Assembly: GCF_018070075.1 (NCBI RefSeq)
Contig: NZ_JAGPXE010000007.1
Location: forward strand, 248,001 to 312,000
Direction: 5' to 3'
DNA from: Saccharopolyspora endophytica
Lineage (GTDB): Bacteria; Actinomycetota; Actinomycetes; Mycobacteriales; Pseudonocardiaceae
DNA length: 64,000 nt
Position numbers and translations under genes: made by a program. Position 1 is the first letter of the stretch, and the number at the start of each line of letters is the position of its first letter. A model generated the notes under the pieces. That model had not been told where the DNA came from, ran no database searches, and saw only the letters and a list, made by a program, of their open reading frames with translations. This document shows, in pieces, positions 56,316 to 64,000 of this stretch.

Positions 56316-57910
56316 ACCTTGCCCAACCCCACGTCATCCCCGACGACAGCGTCATCATCAACACCAGCGTCTTCGCGGCGTTCGTGCTGATCACGCTGTT
56401 CATCGTCTACCGCGTCAGCAACCGCGGCACGGCCAGCGACTACTTCGTCGCCGGCAGCGCCTTCAGCGGTGTGCAGAACGGCATCGCGCTGTCCGGTGAC
56501 TACCTGTCGGCCGCGTCGTTCCTGGGCATCGCCGGCGCGATCGCCATCTACGGCTACGACGGATTCCTCTACAGCATCGGCTTCCTGGTCGCCTGGCTGG
56601 TCAACCTGCTGCTGCTGGCCGAACGCACCCGCAACACCGGCCGTTTCACCATGGGCGACGTGCTCAGCTTCCGGATGAAGCAGCGCCCGGTGCGCGCCGC
56701 GGCGGCGACGTCCACGCTGGCCATCACGATCATGTACATGATCGCCCAGATCGCCGGTGCCGGTGGCCTGGTGGCGCTGCTGCTCAACGTGCACGGCCAC
56801 ATCGGACAGATGCTGGTGATGGTCGGCGTCGGTGCCGTCATGATGGTCTACGTGCTGGTCGGCGGCATGAAAGGCACCACGTGGGTGCAGATCATCAAGG
56901 CCACCATGCTCGTGCTGTGCGCCGTGCTGATCACGATCTTCCTGCTCGGCAAGTTCAGCTACAGCATGTCCGAGCTGCTGCGCGCCGCCGCGGACAACAA
57001 CCCGCACGGGCGCGCGATCTTCGCTCCCGGTGCGCAGTACGGCAAGTCCGACATGACCAAGCTGGACTTCGTCTCGCTGTCGCTGGCGCTGGTGCTCGGC
57101 GTCGGTGGTCTGCCGCACGTGCTGATGCGCTTCTACACCGTTCCCAACGCGCGCGAGGCGCGGCGCTCGGTGGTGTGGGCGACCTGGACGATGGCGATCT
57201 TCTACCTGTGCACGCTGATCATCGGCTACGGCGCGAGCGCCCTGGTCGGCAGCGAGGCGATCCTGGCCGCGCCCGGTGCGGAGAACTCGGCGGCACCGCT
57301 GCTGGCCTACCAGATCGGCGGCACCGTCCTGCTGGGCATCATCTCGGCCGTCGCCTTCGCCACCATCCTGGCGGTGGTCGCGGGCCTGACGCTGACCGCG
57401 TCGGCGTCGTTCGCGCACGACGTCTACGCCAGCGTGGTCCGCGGCGGTGAGGTCGACTCCGCCCGAGTGGTGTGGGTGGCGCGCATGACGGCGCTGGTCA
57501 TCGGCGTGGTCTCCATCGGCGGCGGCATCCTGGTGATGGGTCAGAACGTGGCGTTCCTGGTCGGTCTGGCGTTCGCCTTCGCCGCCTCGGCCAACCTCTC
57601 CACGCTGCTGTACACGCTGTTCTGGAAGCGGTTCAACACCACCGGCACGCTCTGGGGCATCTACAGCGGGCTCATCTCCTGCCTGCTGCTGGTGCTCTTC
57701 TCGCCGGTCGTGTCGGGCTCCCCGGATTCGATCATCCCGAGCGTGGACTTCGCGTTCTTCCCGCTGAAGAACCCGGGCATCGTCTCGATCCCGATCTCGT
57801 TCCTGTTCGCCGCCATCGGAACCTTCGTGGGCAAGTCCGAGCAGGACGTCGAACGTCAGGCCGAGATGGAGGTCCGCTCCCTCACGGGGATCGGCTCGCG
57901 CACCGGCTGA
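56312..57910 (+). CDS. actP: ActP-type cation/acetate symporter (SSS family)
   Basis: 532 residues with about 13 membrane helices. Landmarks of the ActP branch of sodium:solute symporters: SGDYLSAASFLGIAGAIAIY, GFLVAWLVNLLLLAERTRNT, VLGVGGLPHVLMRFYTVPNA and FAFAASANLSTLLYTLFWKR. It would import acetate or another short monocarboxylate with a cation. Translational coupling to DUF485 and the structured leader upstream suggest regulated expression of the pair. It ends just before a strong terminator. Confidence 0.9.
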   Translation: MNLAQPHVIPDDSVIINTSVFAAFVLITLFIVYRVSNRGTASDYFVAGSAFSGVQNGIALSGDYLSAASFLGIAGAIAIYGYDGFLYSIGFLVAWLVNLLLLAERTRNTGRFTMGDVLSFRMKQRPVRAAAATSTLAITIMYMIAQIAGAGGLVALLLNVHGHIGQMLVMVGVGAVMMVYVLVGGMKGTTWVQIIKATMLVLCAVLITIFLLGKFSYSMSELLRAAADNNPHGRAIFAPGAQYGKSDMTKLDFVSLSLALVLGVGGLPHVLMRFYTVPNAREARRSVVWATWTMAIFYLCTLIIGYGASALVGSEAILAAPGAENSAAPLLAYQIGGTVLLGIISAVAFATILAVVAGLTLTASASFAHDVYASVVRGGEVDSARVVWVARMTALVIGVVSIGGGILVMGQNVAFLVGLAFAFAASANLSTLLYTLFWKRFNTTGTLWGIYSGLISCLLLVLFSPVVSGSPDSIIPSVDFAFFPLKNPGIVSIPISFLFAAIGTFVGKSEQDVERQAEMEVRSLTGIGSRTG

Positions 57911-57930
57911 CCTGCGCGGAACACCCGTTC

Positions 57931-57969
57931 GAAGGGCGCCGGCGGACCAAGCGGTCCGCCGGCGCCTTC
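57931..57969 (+). terminator. strong hairpin terminator after actP
   Basis: GAAGGGCGCCGGCGGACC (57931-57948) pairs with GGTCCGCCGGCGCCTTC (57953-57969) around an AAGC tetraloop, one bulged G. About 17 pairs, no T-tract, as usual in high-GC bacteria. Confidence 0.8.
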
Positions 57970-58206
57970 GTCGTCGCGGACCGCGTCGATGTTGGTCGTC
58001 CGCTCACTCACCCGAGGTGTTGCCGAAGGAGTCCCGACCGCTGCGCGTCACCGGTGTTCGTGCGTGCCCCGCACGAAATCGTCTTACCCGATCGGATACT
58101 GCTGAACCCGGGTTCTGGTCAATAAACTGGGAACCGTCCCGACCAACGCAGAACTTCGCCGAAAATCCGGTCGAAAAGCGAACTGGCGGGCCAAGTGGGG
58201 GTTGTG

Positions 58207-58569
58207 ATGCGCAAGCTTCGGAATGCCCTGTTAGGCATGGCGGTGGCGGCGATCGTGCCCATCTCCGGGCTCGGAACTCACCTCGCCACCATCGCCCTCG
58301 AAATCAGAGATGTCCTGGTCCAGGCCGCGCACGCGGCCCCTGAGCAGGACACCACCGACTTCCTCGCCTTCGGCACCCGGATCCGCTCGGAACCCGGGAC
58401 GAACGCCTCGGTGCGGGGAATCGGCAATCCCGGGGACACGGCGACGATTCACCGCAGGGTGATCGGCGAAACCGTTGTCTGCGAGGACGGACGGGCCGTT
58501 TCGGAATGGCTCGACGTGACTGATGAGCGCAGCCAGATTTCAGGATTCGTGAGCGGCTGCTTCATCTGA
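58207..58569 (+). CDS. small secreted protein, SH3-like
   Basis: 120 residues from ATG 58207, preceded by GGGGG. A signal-type N-terminus (MRKLRNALLGMAVAAIVPIS) and a likely cleavage near AAHAAPEQ leave ~75 residues. The mature part (RIRSEPGTNASVRGIGNPGD, then VVCEDGRAVSEWLDV and GFVSGCFI) has the beat of a bacterial SH3 domain and two cysteines for a disulphide. SH3-like secreted domains bind peptidoglycan; this is inferred. It is convergent with the flavoprotein gene, ten bases apart. Confidence 0.65.
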   Translation: MRKLRNALLGMAVAAIVPISGLGTHLATIALEIRDVLVQAAHAAPEQDTTDFLAFGTRIRSEPGTNASVRGIGNPGDTATIHRRVIGETVVCEDGRAVSEWLDVTDERSQISGFVSGCFI

Positions 58570-58578
58570 TTCCCTTTT

Positions 58579-60231
58579 TCAACCCACCGCCGCAGCTGCG
58601 GCCCTTCCGGCCTGCCTGCCCGAGAACAGGCAGCCACCGAGGAAGGTGCCTTCCAGAGCTCGGTATCCGTGCACGCCGCCGCCACCGAAGCCGGCGACCT
58701 CTCCGGCCGCGTAGAGCCCGTCCAGCGGCGTCACCCCATCGGTGAGCACCCGGCCGTCCAGGTCGGTCTCCAGGCCGCCGAGGGTCTTGCGGGTCAGCAG
58801 GTTGAGCTTCACCGCGATGAGGGGCCCGGCCGCCGGGTCCAGCAGCCGGTGGGGCTCAGCCACCCGGATCAGCCGGTCCACCACGTAGCGGCGGGCCTCC
58901 CGGATCGCGTTGATCTGCAGGTCCTTGCCGAGTCCTGAGGTGACCTGGCGGTCCCGCTCGACGATGGTGCGTTCGAGCTCGGCGGCGTCGATGTGGCCGT
59001 CGCCGAGCTCGTTCATGCCTTCTGCCAGCGCGGCGACGCTGTTGCGGACGATGAAGTCCTCACCGCGCCGCACGAACTCCATGACCGGTCCGGGAGTGGC
59101 ACCGCCACCGCGTTGCAGCAGCTGGCGGACGCTGCGGCCGGTGAGGTCGGGGTTCTGCTCGGAGCCCGACAGGGCGAACTCTCGGCTGATGATGCGCCGG
59201 TTGAGCACGAACCACGTGTGCTCGTGCCCGGTGCCCGTGATGTGCTCCAGCGTTCCCAGGGTGTCGAATCCGGGGAACAGCGGCGCGGGCAGCCGGTTGC
59301 CGTTCGCGTCCAGCCACAGCGACGAGGGCCCGGGCAGGATGCGGATGCCGTGCCTGGTCCACACCGGGGCGTAGTTGCGGATTCCCTCGGTGTAGTGCCA
59401 CATCCGGTCCGGGTTGATGATCCGGCCACCGGTCTTGGCCACCACGTCGAGCATCCGCCCGTCGACGTGATCGGGAACGCCGGCGATCATGCTCTTCGGC
59501 GGCTTGCCCAGGCGCTTGGGCCAGTTCTTGCGCACCAGCGGGAGGTTCCCGCCGATGCCGCCGGAGGTGACGACCACCGCCTGCGAGGAGAGTGCGAACT
59601 CCCCCTTGGTCTTTCGAGGGCTCGGCTGGCCGCGCTCGGCGTCGCTGGGGATGAGCACCTTGCCGCGCACGCCGGTGACGGCTCCGCCGGTGGTGACCAG
59701 TTCGGTGACCCGGTGCCGGAACCGCAGCTCGACGAGGCCCTTGGCCTCGGCCTCGCGGACCCGCCGGAGGAACGGTTCGAGCACGCCGGGACCGGTGCCC
59801 CAGGTGACGTGGAAGCGCGGCACCGAGTTGCCGTGGCCGCAGGCGAGGTAACCGCCGCGTTCGGCCCACTGCACGAGCGGGAAGAACTTCACGCCCTGCG
59901 CGGTCAGCCACGCGCGCTTCTCGCCGGAGGCGAAGTCGACGTACGCCTCGGCCCACCGGCGGGGCCAGTGGTCCTCCTCGCGGTCGAATGCCGCGGTGCC
60001 CATCCAGTCCTGGAGTGCGAGCTCGTGGGAGTCGCGCACGCCGAGCCTGCGCTGCTCCGGGGAGTCCACCAGGAACAACCCGCCGAAGGACCAGTGCGCC
60101 TGACCTCCCAGGGAAGCCTCGGGTTCTTGGTCGAGGAGCACCACGCGGCGACCGGCATCGGCCAGTTCCGCGGTGGCGACCAGGCCTGCCAGGCCCGCGC
60201 CCACCACGATCACATCAGCGTCCAGCGCCAT
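58579..60231 (-). CDS. FAD-dependent dehydrogenase (fumarate-reductase/KstD-like flavoprotein)
   Basis: 550 residues. FAD binding: DVIVVGAGLAGLVATAELAD at the N-terminus and the C-terminal LYAAGEVAGFGGGGVHGYRA. Middle sections (GGQAHWSFGGLF, VVTSGGIGGNLPLVRKNWP) are typical of the FAD-binding dehydrogenase subgroup related to fumarate reductase and 3-ketosteroid dehydrogenases. The substrate is not deducible. A steroid link is tempting given CYP125 at 26.6 kb, but the genes are far apart. Confidence 0.85.
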   Translation of the reverse strand: MALDADVIVVGAGLAGLVATAELADAGRRVVLLDQEPEASLGGQAHWSFGGLFLVDSPEQRRLGVRDSHELALQDWMGTAAFDREEDHWPRRWAEAYVDFASGEKRAWLTAQGVKFFPLVQWAERGGYLACGHGNSVPRFHVTWGTGPGVLEPFLRRVREAEAKGLVELRFRHRVTELVTTGGAVTGVRGKVLIPSDAERGQPSPRKTKGEFALSSQAVVVTSGGIGGNLPLVRKNWPKRLGKPPKSMIAGVPDHVDGRMLDVVAKTGGRIINPDRMWHYTEGIRNYAPVWTRHGIRILPGPSSLWLDANGNRLPAPLFPGFDTLGTLEHITGTGHEHTWFVLNRRIISREFALSGSEQNPDLTGRSVRQLLQRGGGATPGPVMEFVRRGEDFIVRNSVAALAEGMNELGDGHIDAAELERTIVERDRQVTSGLGKDLQINAIREARRYVVDRLIRVAEPHRLLDPAAGPLIAVKLNLLTRKTLGGLETDLDGRVLTDGVTPLDGLYAAGEVAGFGGGGVHGYRALEGTFLGGCLFSGRQAGRAAAAAVG

Positions 60232-60477
60232 CGCCGACCTCCGCTATTACCGACGGGTAGTGGTGGACTTTATACCTCAATCGTGGTGTATCCGGCAGGG
60301 CTCGCGAGTCGATCTGCGGGCGTCCCGGAATGGATTTCCACGCCTGGGAAACCACCCGTAGGTGGTGTATCCGGCCAATTCGCTGGAAACGGCTCCGCGG
60401 TGCCGCCAATCTTGCTCCAACGCGGCGATCGATGCCGCAGCCGGATCGAATTCCCCTCCAGCGAAAGGATTTCCGCC

Positions 60478-60894
60478 ATGTCCTCCTACGCCCTCTCCCG
60501 GTCAGCAACCGGCCGGTTCCGATCCCGCTGGTCGCTCGCGCTGGGGCTGGCGCTCACGGCGGCCCTGTCGCTGGCCGCGCTGCTGGCCGGCCCACCGGCC
60601 GACGCTGAAGTGAGCCGAACCAGTTGTCCCGCAGGTTCATTCTGCGTCTGGCCGGAGACCGGGTTCGGTGGTCAGTCGCGCGAGCTCGCGCTGCGAGCCA
60701 CCGGCGTCGAGCAGTGCGTCACGCTCGAAACCGGTTGGGAGGCCAAGTCCTTCGCGAACAACACCGGTCATCCCGTGACCGTCTACCAGGACCCGCACTG
60801 CGATGAGGAGGCCGACTTCGACACCCACCCATCAGGATCGCAGACCCCGCAGGCCGGTTACGTGGCTCGGGCCATCCAGGTCTGGAGTCACTGA
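60478..60894 (+). CDS. secreted peptidase-inhibitor I36-type protein
   Basis: 138 residues from ATG 60478 with GAAAGGA eight bases before. Signal peptide: LALGLALTAALSLAALLAGP, cleavage near ADAEVS. The mature ~95 residues (SCPAGSFCVWPETGFGGQSR; FANNTGHPVTVYQDPHCDEE) have the W-x-GF-GG beta-gamma-crystallin pattern of I36 inhibitors, such as the Streptomyces metalloprotease inhibitor, with four cysteines. It could inhibit an extracellular protease. Its end overlaps the convergent glycosyltransferase gene by seven bases. Confidence 0.75.
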   Translation: MSSYALSRSATGRFRSRWSLALGLALTAALSLAALLAGPPADAEVSRTSCPAGSFCVWPETGFGGQSRELALRATGVEQCVTLETGWEAKSFANNTGHPVTVYQDPHCDEEADFDTHPSGSQTPQAGYVARAIQVWSH

Positions 60895-61970
60895 CCGCGG
60901 CCGGTCAGGTTCCGCACCAGGTCCAGGAGTCGTTCGGCGGAGTTCTGCCAGGTGAACTTCGCCGCCTGGGTCCGGGCCGCCTCGACCAGATCGGCGCGGG
61001 CCTCGTCGTCCTCCAGCGCCCGCACGGCATCGGCGAAGTCCTTCGGCCTCCCCGACTCGAAGAACTTCGCGTGCCCGCTGGTGACCTCGTGGAAGATCTC
61101 CAGATCGCTGCAGACCACCGGCGTCCCCGCGTTCATCGCCTCGATGACCGGCAACCCGAAACCCTCGTCCCGCGAAGCGGTGACCAGCGCGCTCGCCCGA
61201 GCCAGCAGCTGCTGGTACTCGTCCTCCCCGATCCCCCGCCAGAACACCACGTCCGCCCCCGGCGGCAGCTGCTCGCGCAGCTCGGCCTCGCGCTGCGGTC
61301 CGATCCGGCTGACCAGGTGCAGCCGGTGACCAGGAAGGAAAGCCATGCCCGCCAACAACGTTTCCACGTCCTTGTACGGCATGAACGAACCCATGTACAC
61401 CAGCTCGCGCGGCCCTCCACCCGTTCCCGGCGGTGACGCCAGCGCGGTCTGCGGCTGGGGTGCGTTGTGCACGACGGTGACCGGCCGGCGCGTCAGCCGG
61501 TACCGCTCGATCAACCGGCGGGTGGTGTCGCTGACGGTCACCACGGCGTCGGCGCGGTCGAGCATCAGGCGCTGCGGCCAGAACGCCTTGTGGTAGAGCC
61601 GCCAGGCGATCTTCACCGGCAGCGGCAGGAACCCCGGCGGCTCCGGGTGCCGGTAGTAGATGAGGTCGTGCAGCGTGAGCACCAGCCGGTAGTCGCGCCG
61701 AAACCCGCCGATGATCTGCATCGGGCTGAACACCACGTCGGCACCCAACCGGTTCAGGGTGCGCGAGACCCACAGCTCGCGCGGCGAGAACGGGCTGTTG
61801 ATCAGCACGTGCGGAACCCCGTCGGGCAGCAGGTCCAGCTGCCGCTCGTCGTGGATCAGCATCGTCACGGGATGGAGGTGGTGCAGTGCTTCGATGAGGC
61901 TCGCGCCGTAACGGCTGATGCCGTCGTGCTGATCGGTGCGCGTCCAGCGCGCGTCGACCACGAGGTTCAT
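60888..61970 (-). CDS. family 4 glycosyltransferase
   Basis: 360 residues. The N-terminal domain begins MNLVVDARWTRTDQHDGISR with the glycine-rich acceptor loop. The C-terminal GT-B domain has VYMGSFMPYKDVETLLAGMA and the E-x7-E nucleotide-sugar motif EGFGLPVIE, then MNAGTPVVCSD. It transfers a sugar to a lipid or glycan acceptor at the membrane. It overlaps the hydrolase gene by four bases, and another GT4 gene lies just beyond, so this is a three-gene unit for a glycan or glycolipid. Confidence 0.9.
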   Translation of the reverse strand: MNLVVDARWTRTDQHDGISRYGASLIEALHHLHPVTMLIHDERQLDLLPDGVPHVLINSPFSPRELWVSRTLNRLGADVVFSPMQIIGGFRRDYRLVLTLHDLIYYRHPEPPGFLPLPVKIAWRLYHKAFWPQRLMLDRADAVVTVSDTTRRLIERYRLTRRPVTVVHNAPQPQTALASPPGTGGGPRELVYMGSFMPYKDVETLLAGMAFLPGHRLHLVSRIGPQREAELREQLPPGADVVFWRGIGEDEYQQLLARASALVTASRDEGFGLPVIEAMNAGTPVVCSDLEIFHEVTSGHAKFFESGRPKDFADAVRALEDDEARADLVEAARTQAAKFTWQNSAERLLDLVRNLTGRGQ

Positions 61971-62881
61971 CGGCTCTGCTCCGGGATCGCGACCTTCTCG
62001 CGGTGGTCGCTGCGCCCCAGGAACCGCACGATCTCGGCCGCCGCGGCGTCGGGGGTCTCGTAGTGCACCAGGTGTCCCACGTCGGCGATGACCACGAGCT
62101 CGGCGTCGGGCAGTCGCGCCGCCAGCGCGCGCTGGCCCGCCAGCGGGGCGATCTCGTCGTGCTCACCGGCCACCAGCAGCACCGGCATCGACAGCCGGTC
62201 GGCGTAGTCGGTCACGGTGTGGGTCACCGAGGCCTGGAAGGACTGGTTGACCACGGACGGCGAGTGGAACCGGCTGAAGTGCCGCAGGTGGTTGTCGTCG
62301 ATGAACCCGCGCAGCTGCTTGTCCCGGGTCCGGGTCATCGCCCGGCTGGCCGCCAGCACCACCCACCGGTTGGTCAGCAGCGACCGCCCGGCGCGGGAGG
62401 GCAACCGCTCCCCGAGCGTGTAGTAGGCGGCGGTCAGACCTGCCAGGGCCGCGTGCGGACCGCGCAACGCGGACTGGGCGATGGGGTTGATCAGCACCAA
62501 CCGGCGCACCAAGGACGGGTTCAACGCAGCCAGGCGGGAGGCGATGATCGAACCGAACGAATGCCCGATCAGCACGAGCGGCCGCTCGGCGCCACCGAGC
62601 CGACCGATCAGCTCGGTCATCACCTCGGCGTAGCCGGCGACGTCGTGCCGCGTGTTCATCGGCCCGGAATCCCCGAATCCGGGCAGGTCCGGGATCACGA
62701 CGCGCCTGCCGGTCAAACCGGCGGCGATGAGCTCCAGGCCGTGGTGCGTGCCGCGCAGCCCGTGCACGATCAGCACCGTCTCGGCGGTGGCCCCGAGCTC
62801 CTCGCGGTAGACCCAGTAGTGCAAGTCGGAGCCGTTGATCCGAGCTACACGCTCCATTGGGTGCAGGTCCGGAACGATCAT
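61967..62881 (-). CDS. alpha/beta-hydrolase
   Basis: 304 residues from ATG 62881; the frame runs on to 63127 over the next gene but the start fits better here, two bases after that gene's stop. Alpha/beta-hydrolase motifs: VLIVHGLRGTHHG, nucleophile Ser in LIGHSFGSIIA, Asp in VAGEHDEIAP and His in VGHLVHYE. It lies between two glycosyltransferases in a tightly packed operon, so it may deacylate or otherwise remodel a glycolipid intermediate. Substrate unknown. Confidence 0.85.
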   Translation of the reverse strand: MIVPDLHPMERVARINGSDLHYWVYREELGATAETVLIVHGLRGTHHGLELIAAGLTGRRVVIPDLPGFGDSGPMNTRHDVAGYAEVMTELIGRLGGAERPLVLIGHSFGSIIASRLAALNPSLVRRLVLINPIAQSALRGPHAALAGLTAAYYTLGERLPSRAGRSLLTNRWVVLAASRAMTRTRDKQLRGFIDDNHLRHFSRFHSPSVVNQSFQASVTHTVTDYADRLSMPVLLVAGEHDEIAPLAGQRALAARLPDAELVVIADVGHLVHYETPDAAAAEIVRFLGRSDHREKVAIPEQSR

Positions 62882-62883
62882 GG

Positions 62884-64000
62884 TCAGCTCGCCAGCTCGG
62901 TGCTGATCTCGTCGAGTTCCACGGCGCTGTCCGGGTCGATCACGTGGTGGTAGAGCGACTCGAAGCGGCCCAGGACCTGGTCGATGTCGTGCCGGGAGAC
63001 CAGCCGCTGGCTGGCCTGGCCCATCCGGTCGATGGTGGCGCGGTCGGCGAGCACGTCGCCGATCGCACCCGCGAGCGCGTGCACGTCGCGCGGCGGGTAC
63101 AGCCAGCCGTTCTCGCCCGGGCGGCACAGGTGCGGCAGCGCCATCGCGTTGGCCAGCACCACCGGGGTCGCGGCCGACATGGCCTCCATGGTGGCCAGGC
63201 TCTGCAGCTCGGCGATGCTGGGCATGCAGAACAGGTCGGCGCGGGCGTAGGCCTCCAGGAGCTCCTCATCGCTGAGGAAACCGTGGAAGTGGACCCGGTC
63301 GGCGATGCCGAGGTCGTCGGCCAGCTGCTCGAACGCCTCCCGACGAGCGCCGTTGCCGACAATCTCCAGGCGGGTCTGGACCTCGGTGCGCAGCAACGAC
63401 ATGGCGCGCAGCAGGTCGTCGATGTGCTTCTCCTCGTCGAGCCTGCCGACGAACAGCACGGTCCGCGTCTCCGGGTCCGGGTTCTGCTCGCGGTAGCGCG
63501 CGGCCGGACGCCGGTAGCGGTCGACGTCGATGCCGCAGGACACCGGCAGCGCAGTGCGGTCAAAACCGTTGTCCTGCAGCAGTTGCACGGCGCGCGGCGT
63601 CGGCGCGGTGACCATCTGCGCCTTGCGGTAGTGCTTGACCAGGTTGTGCCAGAGCAGCCGTCCGGCGGCGTTCTGCAGGAACGGAGGGATCTTGAAGTAG
63701 CCGAAGATGTTCTCCGGCATGAAGTGGTTGGTGGCCACCACTCCGATGCCGCGCTTGCGAGCCGAGTCGATCAGCCCGCGGCAGATGAAGAAGTGCGACT
63801 GGACGTGCACGACGTCGGGCTGGATCTCCTCCAGCAGCGCGTCGGCCTGCCGCGCCTGCCACGGCATCAGGCCGCGGATCGACGGGTGGAACGGCGAGCT
63901 GTAGGAGCCCACCCGGTGCACCAGAACGCCGTCTTCGACCTCGGTGCGCGGCTCGCGGGTGTCGGAGTGGCACACCACGTGCACCTCGTGCCCGCGTGCG
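62884..64000 (-). CDS. family 4 glycosyltransferase, 5' end off window
   Basis: At least 371 residues; the frame continues upstream past the right edge (GHEVHVVCHSDT), so the start is not seen. GT-B features: DVVHVQSHFFICRGLIDSAR in the N-terminal domain, VLFVGRLDEEKHIDDLLRAM, and IAELQSLATMEAMSAATPVV, where the usual E-x7-E becomes ELQSLATME. It resembles MgtA/SQD2-like lipid glycosyltransferases (for example those using diacylglycerol or phosphoinositol acceptors). First gene seen of the three-gene unit. Confidence 0.85.
   Translation of the reverse strand, partial: ARGHEVHVVCHSDTREPRTEVEDGVLVHRVGSYSSPFHPSIRGLMPWQARQADALLEEIQPDVVHVQSHFFICRGLIDSARKRGIGVVATNHFMPENIFGYFKIPPFLQNAAGRLLWHNLVKHYRKAQMVTAPTPRAVQLLQDNGFDRTALPVSCGIDVDRYRRPAARYREQNPDPETRTVLFVGRLDEEKHIDDLLRAMSLLRTEVQTRLEIVGNGARREAFEQLADDLGIADRVHFHGFLSDEELLEAYARADLFCMPSIAELQSLATMEAMSAATPVVLANAMALPHLCRPGENGWLYPPRDVHALAGAIGDVLADRATIDRMGQASQRLVSRHDIDQVLGRFESLYHHVIDPDSAVELDEISTELAS

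Overview
The window is high-GC actinobacterial DNA. A complete conservon (CvnA-D kinase, roadblock, DUF742 and GTPase), a DUF574 methyltransferase, a DprE2-type reductase, a TIGR03086 (mycothiol-enzyme-like) protein, many TetR regulators and two P450s together suggest a mycelial actinomycete whose wall contains arabinogalactan. Pseudonocardiaceae (for example Saccharopolyspora-like) is my best guess; no 16S or other species marker is present, so this is inference.

Bases 1-12632 are an integrated mobile element of the AICE type (actinomycete integrative and conjugative element). On the minus strand there is an FtsK/TraB-like DNA pump running off the left edge, a DUF2637 membrane protein, two small hypotheticals and, across a divergent operator region, a GntR regulator. 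Cargo follows: a class IV aminotransferase next to an XRE-SUMF1 fusion, unknown and membrane proteins, a pentapeptide-repeat protein, a second small GntR regulator, a tandem pair of paralogous membrane proteins, and a DUF3800 protein. The element ends at a 3' half of a tRNA-Arg(CCT) gene (about 12153-12200), beside a truncated tyrosine integrase.

From 13 kb to 39 kb the DNA looks chromosomal and is rich in small regulator-enzyme modules: SDR plus M24-fold hydrolase, TetR-alcohol dehydrogenase, TetR/P450, TetR/CYP125-aldehyde dehydrogenase, and TetR/MMPL-YhgE. Also here are a secreted tripeptidyl-peptidase-like enzyme, PlsC, an Excalibur-type lipoprotein, a PAS-GGDEF-EAL regulator split by an amber codon, and an NB-ARC/TPR signalling protein. 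A fragment of a dprE1 gene lies at 15.4 kb.

From 39 kb to 44.3 kb a lower-GC island holds a decayed DUF5753/DUF397 pair, a GmrSD-like DUF262-DUF1524 protein and a protein joining an SRA/YDG-like domain to a KAP P-loop NTPase. I read it as a defence island and the most likely place for an undescribed system. From 44.3 kb on the DNA is chromosomal again: nucleoside hydrolase, VOC, CMD, hydrolase and PEP-mutase-family genes, a DprE2-like reductase, the conservon, a DUF485-acetate permease operon behind a structured leader, a flavoprotein dehydrogenase, an I36-type secreted protein, and a two-glycosyltransferase/hydrolase cluster leaving the right edge.

Intergenic DNA is unusually rich in palindromes and repeated hairpins. 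They include a two-hairpin repeat copied twice in the mobile element, tandem 75-bp hairpin repeats at 23.5 kb, four spaced palindromes at 29.4 kb, twin perfect palindromes at 48.5 kb and an 18-G/13-C tract at 19.3 kb.
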